From Yersinia aldovae ATCC 35236 (GTDB taxonomy: Bacteria; Pseudomonadota; Gammaproteobacteria; Enterobacterales; Enterobacteriaceae), in NCBI RefSeq assembly GCF_000173735.1, contig NZ_ACCB01000016.1, positions 22,218 to 86,217 on the forward strand: 64,000 nt of DNA, in the 5' to 3' direction. Positions 1 through 9,358 of the stretch are shown here, in pieces. The notes beneath the pieces are model-generated. The model was not told the DNA's origin. It ran no database searches and saw only the letters and a list, made by a program, of their open reading frames with translations. Made by a program: the position numbers and the translations under genes. Every line of letters starts with the position of its first letter. The first letter of the stretch is position 1.

Positions 1-68
1 CGGACGCTTTACTCTTCTACCTGTTCTCCCTCCTATTTACCCATCGCAAGATGTTTTTGGAGTCAAGC

Positions 69-944
69 ATGAGTGTGCCGCAGTCCCCTGATGATAAGCA
101 CGATAGTCACCATCACGATGAAGACCAAAGCCTGGAATCCTTGCTAAAACTGGCGGCGACGGAGTCCATTCATCGCACCGCCTTTTTCCGTGCGCTGCTG
201 GATGCGACCGTTTTAGTGCTGGTAGATGATTCAGATAAGTGCATTGAAGACGGTGAAATGACGTTCACCGCAGGAAATGGTGTGAATATTCTGCATTGGG
301 AAAAGCAGGATGGCGAGTCGGTCATTCCATTCTTTACCTCAGTAGAAGTGCTTCAGCAGGCGCTGGATATGGCAGAAAATCAAGATATTGACAGTGAGAA
401 ACAGCCTTTTGTCGCCATGCCGGTGCGGGTGCTATTTGAAATGACTCAGGGCGCACATCTGTTTTTGAACCCAAAATCAGAGCACGGTAAAGAGTTCTGG
501 CCGCAAGAAGTGGCGATGCTACTCGAAAACGGCGGTTTAGCGCAACCGGCTGAAATGGTCGTGGATAAAGAGAGCCAAATTCTATTGGGCCAACCGGAAG
601 AGTACCCGGCGGCAATGGTTGATGCATTGATTCAATTGTTCAGCCAGCGTAAGCCAGTGCGCCGTGCTTTTCTGGCATTAATGCATGATAAAAATGTTGA
701 TGATCAACCTAACTTATTGATTGGTTTAGAAGTTGAGGGGCCTGAAGATGAGGTTGACCAGTTAATTCAGGAAGCCGGCAATGTGGCCAGTGATAATGCA
801 CCCGACGATCGCCCGGTTGATTTTTGCGTAGTGAGTGAAAAAGAGCGCGGTGTAAGCCATTATCTGATGACGCATACTCAGGCATTCTATCAGCGCAGAT
901 GGGGCAGTTGGCTGCGTAATGTGATTCCTTCAGTTAATCATTAG
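69..944 (+). CDS. sseB: SseB, enhanced serine sensitivity protein
   Basis: The protein is 291 aa and recognised as SseB, a cytoplasmic protein named for a serine-sensitivity phenotype in E. coli; its biochemical role is not settled. The N-terminus is rich in His and Asp (residues 10-20), followed by the SseB N-terminal and C-terminal domains. An in-frame ATG lies 18 bases upstream at 51, but GGAG at 59-62 is correctly spaced for ATG 69, so I chose the latter. It is longer than the roughly 258-aa E. coli protein, mainly at the N-terminus. It is followed after 14 bases by yfhM on the same strand, as in E. coli, so the two may be co-transcribed. Confidence 0.88.
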   Translation: MSVPQSPDDKHDSHHHDEDQSLESLLKLAATESIHRTAFFRALLDATVLVLVDDSDKCIEDGEMTFTAGNGVNILHWEKQDGESVIPFFTSVEVLQQALDMAENQDIDSEKQPFVAMPVRVLFEMTQGAHLFLNPKSEHGKEFWPQEVAMLLENGGLAQPAEMVVDKESQILLGQPEEYPAAMVDALIQLFSQRKPVRRAFLALMHDKNVDDQPNLLIGLEVEGPEDEVDQLIQEAGNVASDNAPDDRPVDFCVVSEKERGVSHYLMTHTQAFYQRRWGSWLRNVIPSVNH

Positions 945-958
945 TCACGGAGCAGGAT

Positions 959-3900
959 ATGAATCACAACGGATTGCAGCGGTTAACGTCAGGAATCAAA
1001 AAGTGCCAGGCGACCATCTTGGGCAGTGCCATGTTATTAAGTGCCGTGTTGCTATTGGCGGCCTGTGACGACAGCAGCGATAAAAAGGATGTCGCCGCGC
1101 CGGCAACTCAGGCCAGTGCGCCGGTGGCTAATACTGCGGTTAAAACGAATGATGCCGCTGTACTGGCAGCGTTGGCGAAACGCTATGCAGGGCAACCGAT
1201 CACCTTGCTTGATGCTTCTGAGCTGCAACTCGATGGGGCCAGCGCGATGGTGTTGACCTTCTCGCAGCCGCTGGATACTAAACAAGATTTTGCCTCGCAG
1301 GTGCATCTGGTTGATACCGTCAGCGGTAAAATCGACGGTGCCTGGGAGCTATCCGATAATCTGATGGAGCTGCGTTTACGCCACCTTAAACCCGAGCGTA
1401 AGTTGTTATTAACCATAGACGGCACGCTGAAAGGCATCGGTGGTGGGCAACTGGGTAAACAACAGCAGCAGCAAATCACCACCCGCGACATCAAACCGAG
1501 CGTTGGCTTTGCCAGTAAAGGTTCTTTGCTGCCGGGCAAGCTGGCACAGGGCTTGCCAGTGATGGCGCTGAATGTGAATAACGTCGATGTTAACTTCTTT
1601 CGCATTAAACAAAGCAGTTTGGCCAGTTTCCTCGCTAGCTGGCAGTACCGCAGTGCGCTGTCGAATTGGGAATCAGACGAACTGCTGAAAATGGCCGATT
1701 TGGTCTATACCGGCCGCTTTGACCTCAATCCTGCGGTCAATACCCGTGAAAAGTTGCTATTGCCACTGGCGGATATCAAGCCGTTACAGGAGTCTGGTGT
1801 CTATCTGGCGGTGATGCAACAAGCCGGGCAATACAGTTACACCAATGCCGCCACCTTATTTACGCTGAGTGATATCGGTGTTTCGCTGCACAGCTATCAT
1901 GACCGGATGGATGTCTTTGCTCAGGCGCTGGCCGGTGGTGCGGCGCTGAAAGGCGTGTCACTGCAAGTATTGGATGAAAAAGGGCAAGTGCTGATTCAGG
2001 CTGAAACTGATGGTCAGGGCCATGCGCAACTGGAAAAAAACACTAACGCTAAGCTACTGTTAGCCTCGCAAAACGGGCAGACCAGCTTAATCGATCTTAC
2101 GGTTCCGGCGCTGGACTTGGCTGAATTTGATATTGCCGGGCCGGAAGGTTTTCAAAAGCAGTTCTTTATTTTTGGCCCGCGTGACCTCTATCGCCCCGGT
2201 GAAACCTTAATTGTTAATGGCTTACTGCGAGACGCCGATGGAAAACCTTTGGCAACGCAGCCAGTTAAAGTGGATATCCTCAAACCCGATAATCAGGTGG
2301 TGCGCAGCTTTGTCTGGCAGCCGCAGGAGGGCTTGTATCAATATCAATATGCTATACCGGAAGGCGGCCCAACCGGGGAGTGGTCGTTGCGCCTGAATTT
2401 GGGTGACAACCAGCCGCGTCTGTACAAATTTAAAGTGGAAGATTTCCTGCCAGAGCGTATGGCGCTGGAAATTACCACCAGCAAAGAACCGATTGCCACT
2501 GACAGCGAAGCCAGCTTTGCAGTAACTGGCCGCTATTTATATGGCGCACCGGCCTCAGGTAACCGCTTGCAAGGTCAACTGTTTTTACGCCCCTTACGCG
2601 AGGCGGTTGCCGCGCTACCCGGTTTTGAGTTTGGTTCTGTGACGGAAGAGAACCTCTCTCGCACCTTAGATGAGTTTGATACCACACTCGATAGCGACGG
2701 CCAAACGGATGTCGCTGTGGATAACAGTTGGCAGAATGCGCAATCGCCGTTGAAACTGATTTTACAGGCAAGCTTGCTAGAATCCGGTGGGCGGCCAGTA
2801 ACCCGCCGTGCTGAACAGGCATTGTGGCCAGCCGATGCGCTGGCAGGTATTCGCCCGTTATTCAACAAGCAGCAAGTTTATGATTATCGCAGTGACAGTT
2901 ATAAATCACAGGCGATGGTCGATCAGGACACCACGGCCGATTTTGAAATTATCTATGCGAATGCCAGCGGTAAAAAGCTGGCCGCCGATGGCCTGAAAGT
3001 GAAGTTGGTGCGTGAGCGGCGCGATTACTACTGGCAGTGGTCAGAAAGTGATGGCTGGCAGTCACTGTTTGATAAAAAAGACCTGACTCTGGCGGAACAA
3101 ACGGTAAATATTGCCGCCGATGGCAGTGCCAAGGTCAGCTTCCCGGTGGAGTGGGGCGCTTATCGTATTGAGGTGAGTAATCCAGATAATGAATTGGTCA
3201 GCAGTTCGCGTTTCTGGGCCGGTTATAGCTGGCAGGACAATACCGGCGGCAGTGGAGCTGTTCGTCCAGATCAAGTCAAACTGACACTGGATAAGCCGGC
3301 TTATCGCCCCGGTGAAAAAGTGAAGTTACATATTGAAGCCCCCGCCGCCGGTAATGGCTATCTGTTGGTGGAATCCAGCGATGGCCCGTTGTGGTGGCAG
3401 GAAGTGACTATTCCGGCAGGGGGCGCGGATATCGATGTGCCGATTAACACGGCGTGGAACCGTCACGATTTGTATCTCAGTGCGACGGTGATTCGTCCTG
3501 GCGACAAAGCACAGCAAGCCACGCCAAAACGGGCGGTGGGATTGCTGCATTTGCCGCTGGTGGATGAAACTCGCAAACTGGCACTGCAATTGGATGCTCC
3601 TGAGCGTATTCGTCCGAACCAAACTTTAACCGTCAAAGTTAAAGCCAACCGGGTCGGTGCGCCATTGCCTGAAAAAGTGCAAGTACTGCTGTCGGCGGTC
3701 GACAGCGGTATCTTGAATATTACTGATTTCGCTACGCCGGACCCGTATGATGCTTTCTTTGGTCGCAAACGCTACAGCGTTGATCAATATGATGTTTACG
3801 GGCAACTGATTGAAGGGCAGGGGCGATTGGCCAGCCTGCGTTTTGGTGGCGATGGCGGTGACGATGATGCGCTGTCCCGTGGCGGCAAAAAGCCGATCAC

Positions 3901-5995
3901 GGAAGTGACCATTGTGGCACAGCAAGCCCTGCCGGTGACCTTGAATGCACAAGGTGAAGGTACGGTTGAGCTGGCAATTCCTGATTTTAACGGAGAACTG
4001 CGCCTAATGGCGCAAGCCTGGAGCGCAGAAGATTTTGGCAACGCAGAGGCTAAAGTGGTGGTCGCAGCACCGTTGATTGCGCAATTGGCAACGCCGCGTT
4101 TTCTGGCGGGTGGTGACACGACACAATTGGCACTGGATCTGAGTAACTTATCAGGACTGCCGCAAACTCTGTCGCTCAAATTGGCCGCCAGTGACTTGCT
4201 GGCATTAAATGGTGTGCAAACTCAGTCAGTTACGTTGGCTAAAGGCGAGCGCAAAACAGTGTTGATTCCGGTGCGGGCGCTAAATGGCTTTGGCCAGGGA
4301 AATATCAGCCTGAAGGTCAGTGGTATGGTGCTGCCAAATGAAAAACTGCCGGATTATCAGCATATTTGGAAGATCGGCGTGCGGCCTGCAACTCCGGCCC
4401 AAACCCGCCATTTTGCCAACGTATTGCACCGTGGCGAAAGTTGGAGCTTGCCGGCGGATGCGACTGCGGGATTGATAGCAGAAACAGTGCAAGGCCAACT
4501 TTTGCTTACCAGCCGCCCTCCGCTCAATCTTGCCCGCTATATCAGCGAGCTGTACGCCTACCCTTATGGTTGTTTAGAGCAGACCGTCAGCGGATTGTAT
4601 CCCTCGCTGTACAGTAACCATGCGCAGTTGAGCGCGTTGGGAATTAAAGCCGATAGCGATGAGAAACGTCGGCAGGCGATTGACGTCGGGATTGAGCACT
4701 TGCTCAGTATGCAGCGTCATAACGGCAGTTTTGGTTTGTGGAGTAACGACAGCCCGGAAGAGTTCTGGCTGACCGCCTATGCCACAGACTTCCTGTATCG
4801 TGCTAACCAGCAGGGTTACAGCGTACCGATCGCGGCGTTGACGGCGGCGAATAACCGTTTGCAGCGCTACTTGCAGGATCCAAATCAGGTAGAAACGCGT
4901 TCTAGCGAACAAGCCAAACATACCCGTTTTGCGGTGCAGGCTTATGCCGGTTTGGTGCTGGCACAGCAACAGCAAGCCTCACTTGGCGCACTACGCCAGT
5001 TGTACACCCGCAGCAACGAAGCCCGTTCTGGCTTACCGTTGGTGCAGTTGGGTGTTGCACTTAAATTAATGGGAGATATGCCGCGAGCCAAAGAAGCCAT
5101 TAGTCAGGGGCTGGATACTTCGCGCAATGATAAGGATTACTGGCTGGAAGATTATGGCAGCGTGATACGTGATGACGCACTGATTTTGGCATTGTTGACT
5201 GACCACAATTTGTTGCCACAGGTGCGCGATACTCGTCTGTTGGTACTGTCTGATGCTTTGACCAGCCGCAACTATCTGTCAACGCAGGAGAGCAATGCGG
5301 TATTCCTGGCGGGTCGCACCATGATGAGTGGTGCTGAAACACCGTGGCAGGCTGCCATAGCTGCCACGGCGGAGAGTCTCGCTGAGAGTGCCACAGTGAC
5401 ACAAAACGCGGCATTGAATCAAAACTGGTCAGCGCCGCAACTGACTGGTGGTATGCAGATGCAAAATCGGGGTGATGTTGCACTCTATAGCCGCGTCAAT
5501 ATCGTGGGGTATCCGCAGCAAACACCTGCGCCATTCAGCAATAATCTGCATATTAGCCGCAGATATATTGGGTTGGATGGTAACCCATTACCGCTATCAC
5601 ACCTGAAGAGCGGCGAGCTGGTGTTGGTGCATCTGGATGTGTGGGCAGATAAACGGGTGCCTGATGCGCTGGTGGTCGATTTACTGCCTGCGGGGTTAGA
5701 ACTGGAAAACCAAAATCTGGGTGACAGCAGCGCCAGTCTGGGGGAGAGCGCCAGTAGTGTGACTGAACTGTTACAGGATATGCAGCAGTCAGAGATTAAA
5801 CATCAGGAGTTTCGTGATGACCGCTATGTCGCGGCAGTGAGTGTTGATGGTTATCGTCATACCACGTTGCTGTATCTGGCCCGTGCCGTGACCCCGGGGG
5901 TTTATCAGGTGCCCGCGCCGCAGGTGGAATCGATGTATGTACCGGACTGGCGTGCGCTGGGCACTACTGTGCCACAACTTGAAGTCGTAAAGTAA
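959..5995 (+). CDS. yfhM: YfhM, bacterial alpha-2-macroglobulin lipoprotein
   Basis: The protein is 1678 aa and belongs to the bacterial alpha-2-macroglobulin family. These are large periplasmic, lipid-anchored protease traps thought to protect the envelope when the outer membrane or peptidoglycan is breached. A lipoprotein signal ends in LLAAC with the lipidated Cys at residue 36, followed by Asp-Asp. The thioester motif CLEQ is present with Cys at about residue 1205, so this is the thioester-containing class that can bind attacking proteases covalently. A GGAG precedes the ATG. The length is close to the 1653 aa of E. coli YfhM. The next gene is pbpC, the usual partner, whose penicillin-binding protein is proposed to repair peptidoglycan while YfhM blocks proteases. 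The reading frame is intact. Confidence 0.96.
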   Translation: MNHNGLQRLTSGIKKCQATILGSAMLLSAVLLLAACDDSSDKKDVAAPATQASAPVANTAVKTNDAAVLAALAKRYAGQPITLLDASELQLDGASAMVLTFSQPLDTKQDFASQVHLVDTVSGKIDGAWELSDNLMELRLRHLKPERKLLLTIDGTLKGIGGGQLGKQQQQQITTRDIKPSVGFASKGSLLPGKLAQGLPVMALNVNNVDVNFFRIKQSSLASFLASWQYRSALSNWESDELLKMADLVYTGRFDLNPAVNTREKLLLPLADIKPLQESGVYLAVMQQAGQYSYTNAATLFTLSDIGVSLHSYHDRMDVFAQALAGGAALKGVSLQVLDEKGQVLIQAETDGQGHAQLEKNTNAKLLLASQNGQTSLIDLTVPALDLAEFDIAGPEGFQKQFFIFGPRDLYRPGETLIVNGLLRDADGKPLATQPVKVDILKPDNQVVRSFVWQPQEGLYQYQYAIPEGGPTGEWSLRLNLGDNQPRLYKFKVEDFLPERMALEITTSKEPIATDSEASFAVTGRYLYGAPASGNRLQGQLFLRPLREAVAALPGFEFGSVTEENLSRTLDEFDTTLDSDGQTDVAVDNSWQNAQSPLKLILQASLLESGGRPVTRRAEQALWPADALAGIRPLFNKQQVYDYRSDSYKSQAMVDQDTTADFEIIYANASGKKLAADGLKVKLVRERRDYYWQWSESDGWQSLFDKKDLTLAEQTVNIAADGSAKVSFPVEWGAYRIEVSNPDNELVSSSRFWAGYSWQDNTGGSGAVRPDQVKLTLDKPAYRPGEKVKLHIEAPAAGNGYLLVESSDGPLWWQEVTIPAGGADIDVPINTAWNRHDLYLSATVIRPGDKAQQATPKRAVGLLHLPLVDETRKLALQLDAPERIRPNQTLTVKVKANRVGAPLPEKVQVLLSAVDSGILNITDFATPDPYDAFFGRKRYSVDQYDVYGQLIEGQGRLASLRFGGDGGDDDALSRGGKKPITEVTIVAQQALPVTLNAQGEGTVELAIPDFNGELRLMAQAWSAEDFGNAEAKVVVAAPLIAQLATPRFLAGGDTTQLALDLSNLSGLPQTLSLKLAASDLLALNGVQTQSVTLAKGERKTVLIPVRALNGFGQGNISLKVSGMVLPNEKLPDYQHIWKIGVRPATPAQTRHFANVLHRGESWSLPADATAGLIAETVQGQLLLTSRPPLNLARYISELYAYPYGCLEQTVSGLYPSLYSNHAQLSALGIKADSDEKRRQAIDVGIEHLLSMQRHNGSFGLWSNDSPEEFWLTAYATDFLYRANQQGYSVPIAALTAANNRLQRYLQDPNQVETRSSEQAKHTRFAVQAYAGLVLAQQQQASLGALRQLYTRSNEARSGLPLVQLGVALKLMGDMPRAKEAISQGLDTSRNDKDYWLEDYGSVIRDDALILALLTDHNLLPQVRDTRLLVLSDALTSRNYLSTQESNAVFLAGRTMMSGAETPWQAAIAATAESLAESATVTQNAALNQNWSAPQLTGGMQMQNRGDVALYSRVNIVGYPQQTPAPFSNNLHISRRYIGLDGNPLPLSHLKSGELVLVHLDVWADKRVPDALVVDLLPAGLELENQNLGDSSASLGESASSVTELLQDMQQSEIKHQEFRDDRYVAAVSVDGYRHTTLLYLARAVTPGVYQVPAPQVESMYVPDWRALGTTVPQLEVVK

Positions 5996-6042
5996 ATGCT
6001 CACTCCCCCTTTGCGGCTCAGTAGCAAAGGGGGATGCTATCA

Positions 6043-8384
6043 ATGTTAATGGGTAAAACCGCTTCTCCCGCTATCGCCGCAACGTTTGGTGGCTGGCGCT
6101 CATTGTTGTCCTGTTCCCGGCTCTATTGTGGCTGGCGGATAAGCGCTGGCCGCTGCCGCTGACAGAGGCTCAGGTCGCGCGGGTGGTGACCGCCGAAGAT
6201 GGCACCCCGCTATGGCGCTTTGCCGATGCTGACGGGGTTTGGCGCTATCCAGTGACACTCGATCAAGTTTCACCTTATTACCTGCAAGCGCTGCTTACCT
6301 TTGAAGATCGCTGGTTCTACTCTCATCCCGGCGTGAATCCATTGGCACTGGCCCGCGCTGCCTGGCAGGATCTGCGGGCCGGTAAGATTCTGTCCGGTGG
6401 CAGCACGCTCTCGATGCAAGTTGCCCGCTTAATCGACCCACATCCCCGCACGTTAGCGGGTAAATTGCGCCAAGTATGGCGAACGGTTCAACTGGAATGG
6501 CACTTTTCTAAAGATCAAATTCTCGAAATCTATCTTAACCGCGCCCCTTTTGGTGGCACGTTGCAAGGCATTGGTGCGGCCAGTTGGACATATCTGGGCA
6601 AGCCGCCCTCACAATTAACGCCGGCAGAAGCCGCATTATTGGCTGCCTTGCCCCAGGCTCCGAGCCGTTTGCGCCCGGATCGTTATCCACTGCGAGCTAA
6701 AGCTGCGCGCGATAAAGTGTTAAGCCGGCTGGCGGATTATCAGGTGTGGCCGGTTGAACAGGTGGCTGATATCAAACAAGAAGATATCTGGCTGGCTCCG
6801 CGTCAGGTGCCGCAATTAGCTCCCTTATTGGCACGCCGCTTAACCCGTGGCAACCAACGCGAAGTGATTCAGACTACGCTGGACGCCGGTTTACAGCGTC
6901 AATTGGAAGATATGGCTGTGGGTTGGCGGCATCAATTACCAGAGAAAACATCGCTAGGCTTGCTGGTGGTGGACCATACCACCATGAATGTGCGTGCTTA
7001 TCTTGGTTCGGTGGATTTTCAGGATAACAGCCGTTTCGGTCATGTGGATATGGTCAGTGCATGGCGATCACCTGGCTCGACGTTAAAGCCTTTTCTTTAT
7101 GCAATGGCACTGGATGACGGCCTGATCCATGCCGAATCACTGTTACAGGATGTCCCGCGTCGTTTTGGTGATTACCGGCCCGGTAATTTCGATACCGGAT
7201 TTCATGGGCCGGTTAGTGCCAGCGAGGCATTGGTGCGTTCGCTGAATCTCCCTGCGGTACAACTGCTGGAAGTGTATGGGCCGAAGCGTTTTACCGCCAA
7301 TTTGCGTAATGGCGGTTTACACTTACGTTTTCCACCTCACAGCGAACCCAGCCTTGCGGTGATTCTGGGCGGCACCGGTTCACGATTAGATCAATTGGTT
7401 GCAGCTTATAGTGCTTTTGCTCGGGGTGGAATGGCTGCCACTTTACGTTTTGAGCCACAGCAAAACATACAGGAACGGCGGCTTTTTTCTCCCGGCGCGG
7501 CATGGATAACCCGCCGTATTCTTGCCGGTGAAGCCAGACCTTTACCGGATGATAACCTACCGGCAGTCGTGCCGTTGGCATGGAAAACCGGCACCAGCTA
7601 TGGCTATCGTGATGCGTGGGCTATTGGCATTAACGCCCATTATACCATTGGTGTCTGGGTCGGGCGGCCAGATGGTACACCGGTTGCCGGGCAGTTCGGT
7701 TACGCCACCGCAGTACCAATATTGAATCAGGTTAATAATCTGCTGATGGGCGGATTGCAGCACAGTGGTCGTCAACTGCCAATCGATCCCAAACCCTCCT
7801 CGGTCACTCGGGCCGAAATTTGTTGGCCGGGCGGGCAACCCTTGGCCGCCGGTGATAGCAATTGTCGACAACGGCGACAAAGCTGGGTGCTCGATGGCAC
7901 TGTACCACCGACTCTTGCCGCACCAGGGCAGGAGAACATGCAGGGCGGCCAGCTAAGTCTCTGGCTGAATGCGCAGGGGCAGCGAGTTGCTGCAGATTGC
8001 GCTGGCGCGATTGCTACCCCATTAACTTTATGGCCACTGCCGCTCGAACCGTGGTTGCCAGTAAGTGAACGCCGCCTGCAACGTTTACCCGCAGCTAGCC
8101 CTCAATGTGCGCCACAAGGCAGTATTGATGTGGCTCCGTTGCTGATTTTGGGGATACGTGATGGTGCGATACTAAAGCGCTTGCCGGGACATAATAGCCT
8201 CGACCTGCGGTTGGCGGCGCAAGGTGGGCAGGGCCAGCATTGGTGGTTCCTTGATGGGGAACAGGTGGCGGTGACCGAAAATAATCAGTCGTGGGTACAA
8301 ACTTTATCGATACCAGGCCGCCATCAGCTTAATCTATTGGATGAAAGTGGTATGGTGAGCAATTTGTTGTTTCGGGTAGAATAA
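6043..8384 (+). CDS. pbpC: PbpC, penicillin-binding protein 1C (5' frameshift)
   Basis: This is a bifunctional class A penicillin-binding protein: a GT51 glycosyltransferase (EDRWFYSHPG region), then a transpeptidase with the SxxK motif STLK, a later KTG (WKTGTS), and a C-terminal BiPBP domain. The main frame opens only with a TTG at 6126, which would remove the membrane anchor. Upstream, ATG 6043 or 6049 follows AAGGGGG (about 6027-6033) but is in another frame. Adding one A to the A4 run at 6055-6058 joins them and restores an anchor (residues such as WWLALIVVLFPALLW) and a protein of about 780 aa, close to E. coli PbpC (770 aa). I therefore place the intended start at 6043. As written, the gene would make only an anchorless form or none. 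It follows yfhM, its usual neighbour. Confidence 0.85.
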
Positions 8385-8546
8385 GCTTATATATAAAATT
8401 AATAAATGACAACTTATAACCTTATTTTATATTACATTATTATTAATGTTTTTGTAATAAATTAAATAATATTATTGTTTTTATTTATTCGATAGATTAT
8501 CTCCAGTGTTGATATGGCACATTGCTATTCATAACTGGAGGATAAT

Positions 8547-9347
8547 ATGATTAATCACATTTACTTTGTAATGATATCTTCAGTTCTCTTAACTTCCCAT
8601 ATTTTTGCCCAATCCCCTAAAGTTTGTTTTTATGCTGATGAAGGTTTCCAAGGGGAGTCTATTTGTGCTACTCAGGGTCAGGCGGTCAGTGACCTTAAAC
8701 ATGAATGGAATGATAAAATATCATCTATTACCGTCCCTCATGGCATGGTGGTTACGGCATTTAAAGATATAAATTTTTCAGGGCGGTCTTTAACATTCAA
8801 AGAGAATATTGACTTATACTCATCCCGTCGATGGACAAATTTAAATAATGCAATTAGTTCCTTTAAAGTAAGGAGTGCTGCCTGCTTTTATGAACAGGAT
8901 AGTTTTATCGGTGATTCTATTTGTATCTCTGGCAATGAACGGATTGACCTATATAGCGAAACTCGCCCGAATAGAAGCCATATCATGAATCCTCTTAATG
9001 ATAGAATAAATTCAATCATTATACCACCAGACACTCAGGCTATTATCTATAGAAATGACAGTTATAGTGGTGATTACTTTGTTCTGACAGATAATTACAC
9101 TGCATCAGATTTAGAAAATATAGATATGAATAATGCCATTAGTAGTATTAGAGTCTCTCAGTATGAGCACTTTCTCTGTGACCAACACTGTGTTATCAAA
9201 AACAGCATGATTATTCCTATACAATATGCCTTTGGTAGTCATTGGGCTGATAAAAGAATAGGTTATAAGCAAGTATTGATTAGCTTTAATATAACAAGCG
9301 AAGATGATTACACTATAGATATAGCCGGTGGTGGGTTTTTAAAGTAA
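8547..9347 (+). CDS. Exported beta/gamma-crystallin protein, N-terminal part
   Basis: This is a 266-aa secreted protein with a Sec signal peptide (cleavage near residue 21) and two beta/gamma-crystallin domains (about residues 26-110 and 112-205). Each domain carries two calcium-site motifs of the form (N/D)(N/D)xx(S/T)S: NDKISS at 55-60, NNAISS at 100-105, NDRINS at 151-156 (degenerate) and NNAISS at 195-200. Similar domains from a Y. pestis putative exported protein have been reported to bind calcium. GGAGG precedes the ATG. The frame stops just after a GGGTTTTT tract (9333-9340). Adding one T makes it continuous with the next gene, giving about 803 aa, so this is probably the front part of one larger protein. 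The base composition is AT-rich compared with its neighbours pbpC and ndk, suggesting acquired DNA. Confidence 0.8.
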   Translation: MINHIYFVMISSVLLTSHIFAQSPKVCFYADEGFQGESICATQGQAVSDLKHEWNDKISSITVPHGMVVTAFKDINFSGRSLTFKENIDLYSSRRWTNLNNAISSFKVRSAACFYEQDSFIGDSICISGNERIDLYSETRPNRSHIMNPLNDRINSIIIPPDTQAIIYRNDSYSGDYFVLTDNYTASDLENIDMNNAISSIRVSQYEHFLCDQHCVIKNSMIIPIQYAFGSHWADKRIGYKQVLISFNITSEDDYTIDIAGGGFLK

Positions 9348-9358
9348 AAGGAGGTGAA

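Noticed and set aside
6049..6060. Programmed -1 frameshift in pbpC at the A4 run
   Set aside because: No full slippery heptamer and no strong downstream structure seen; an indel is simpler.
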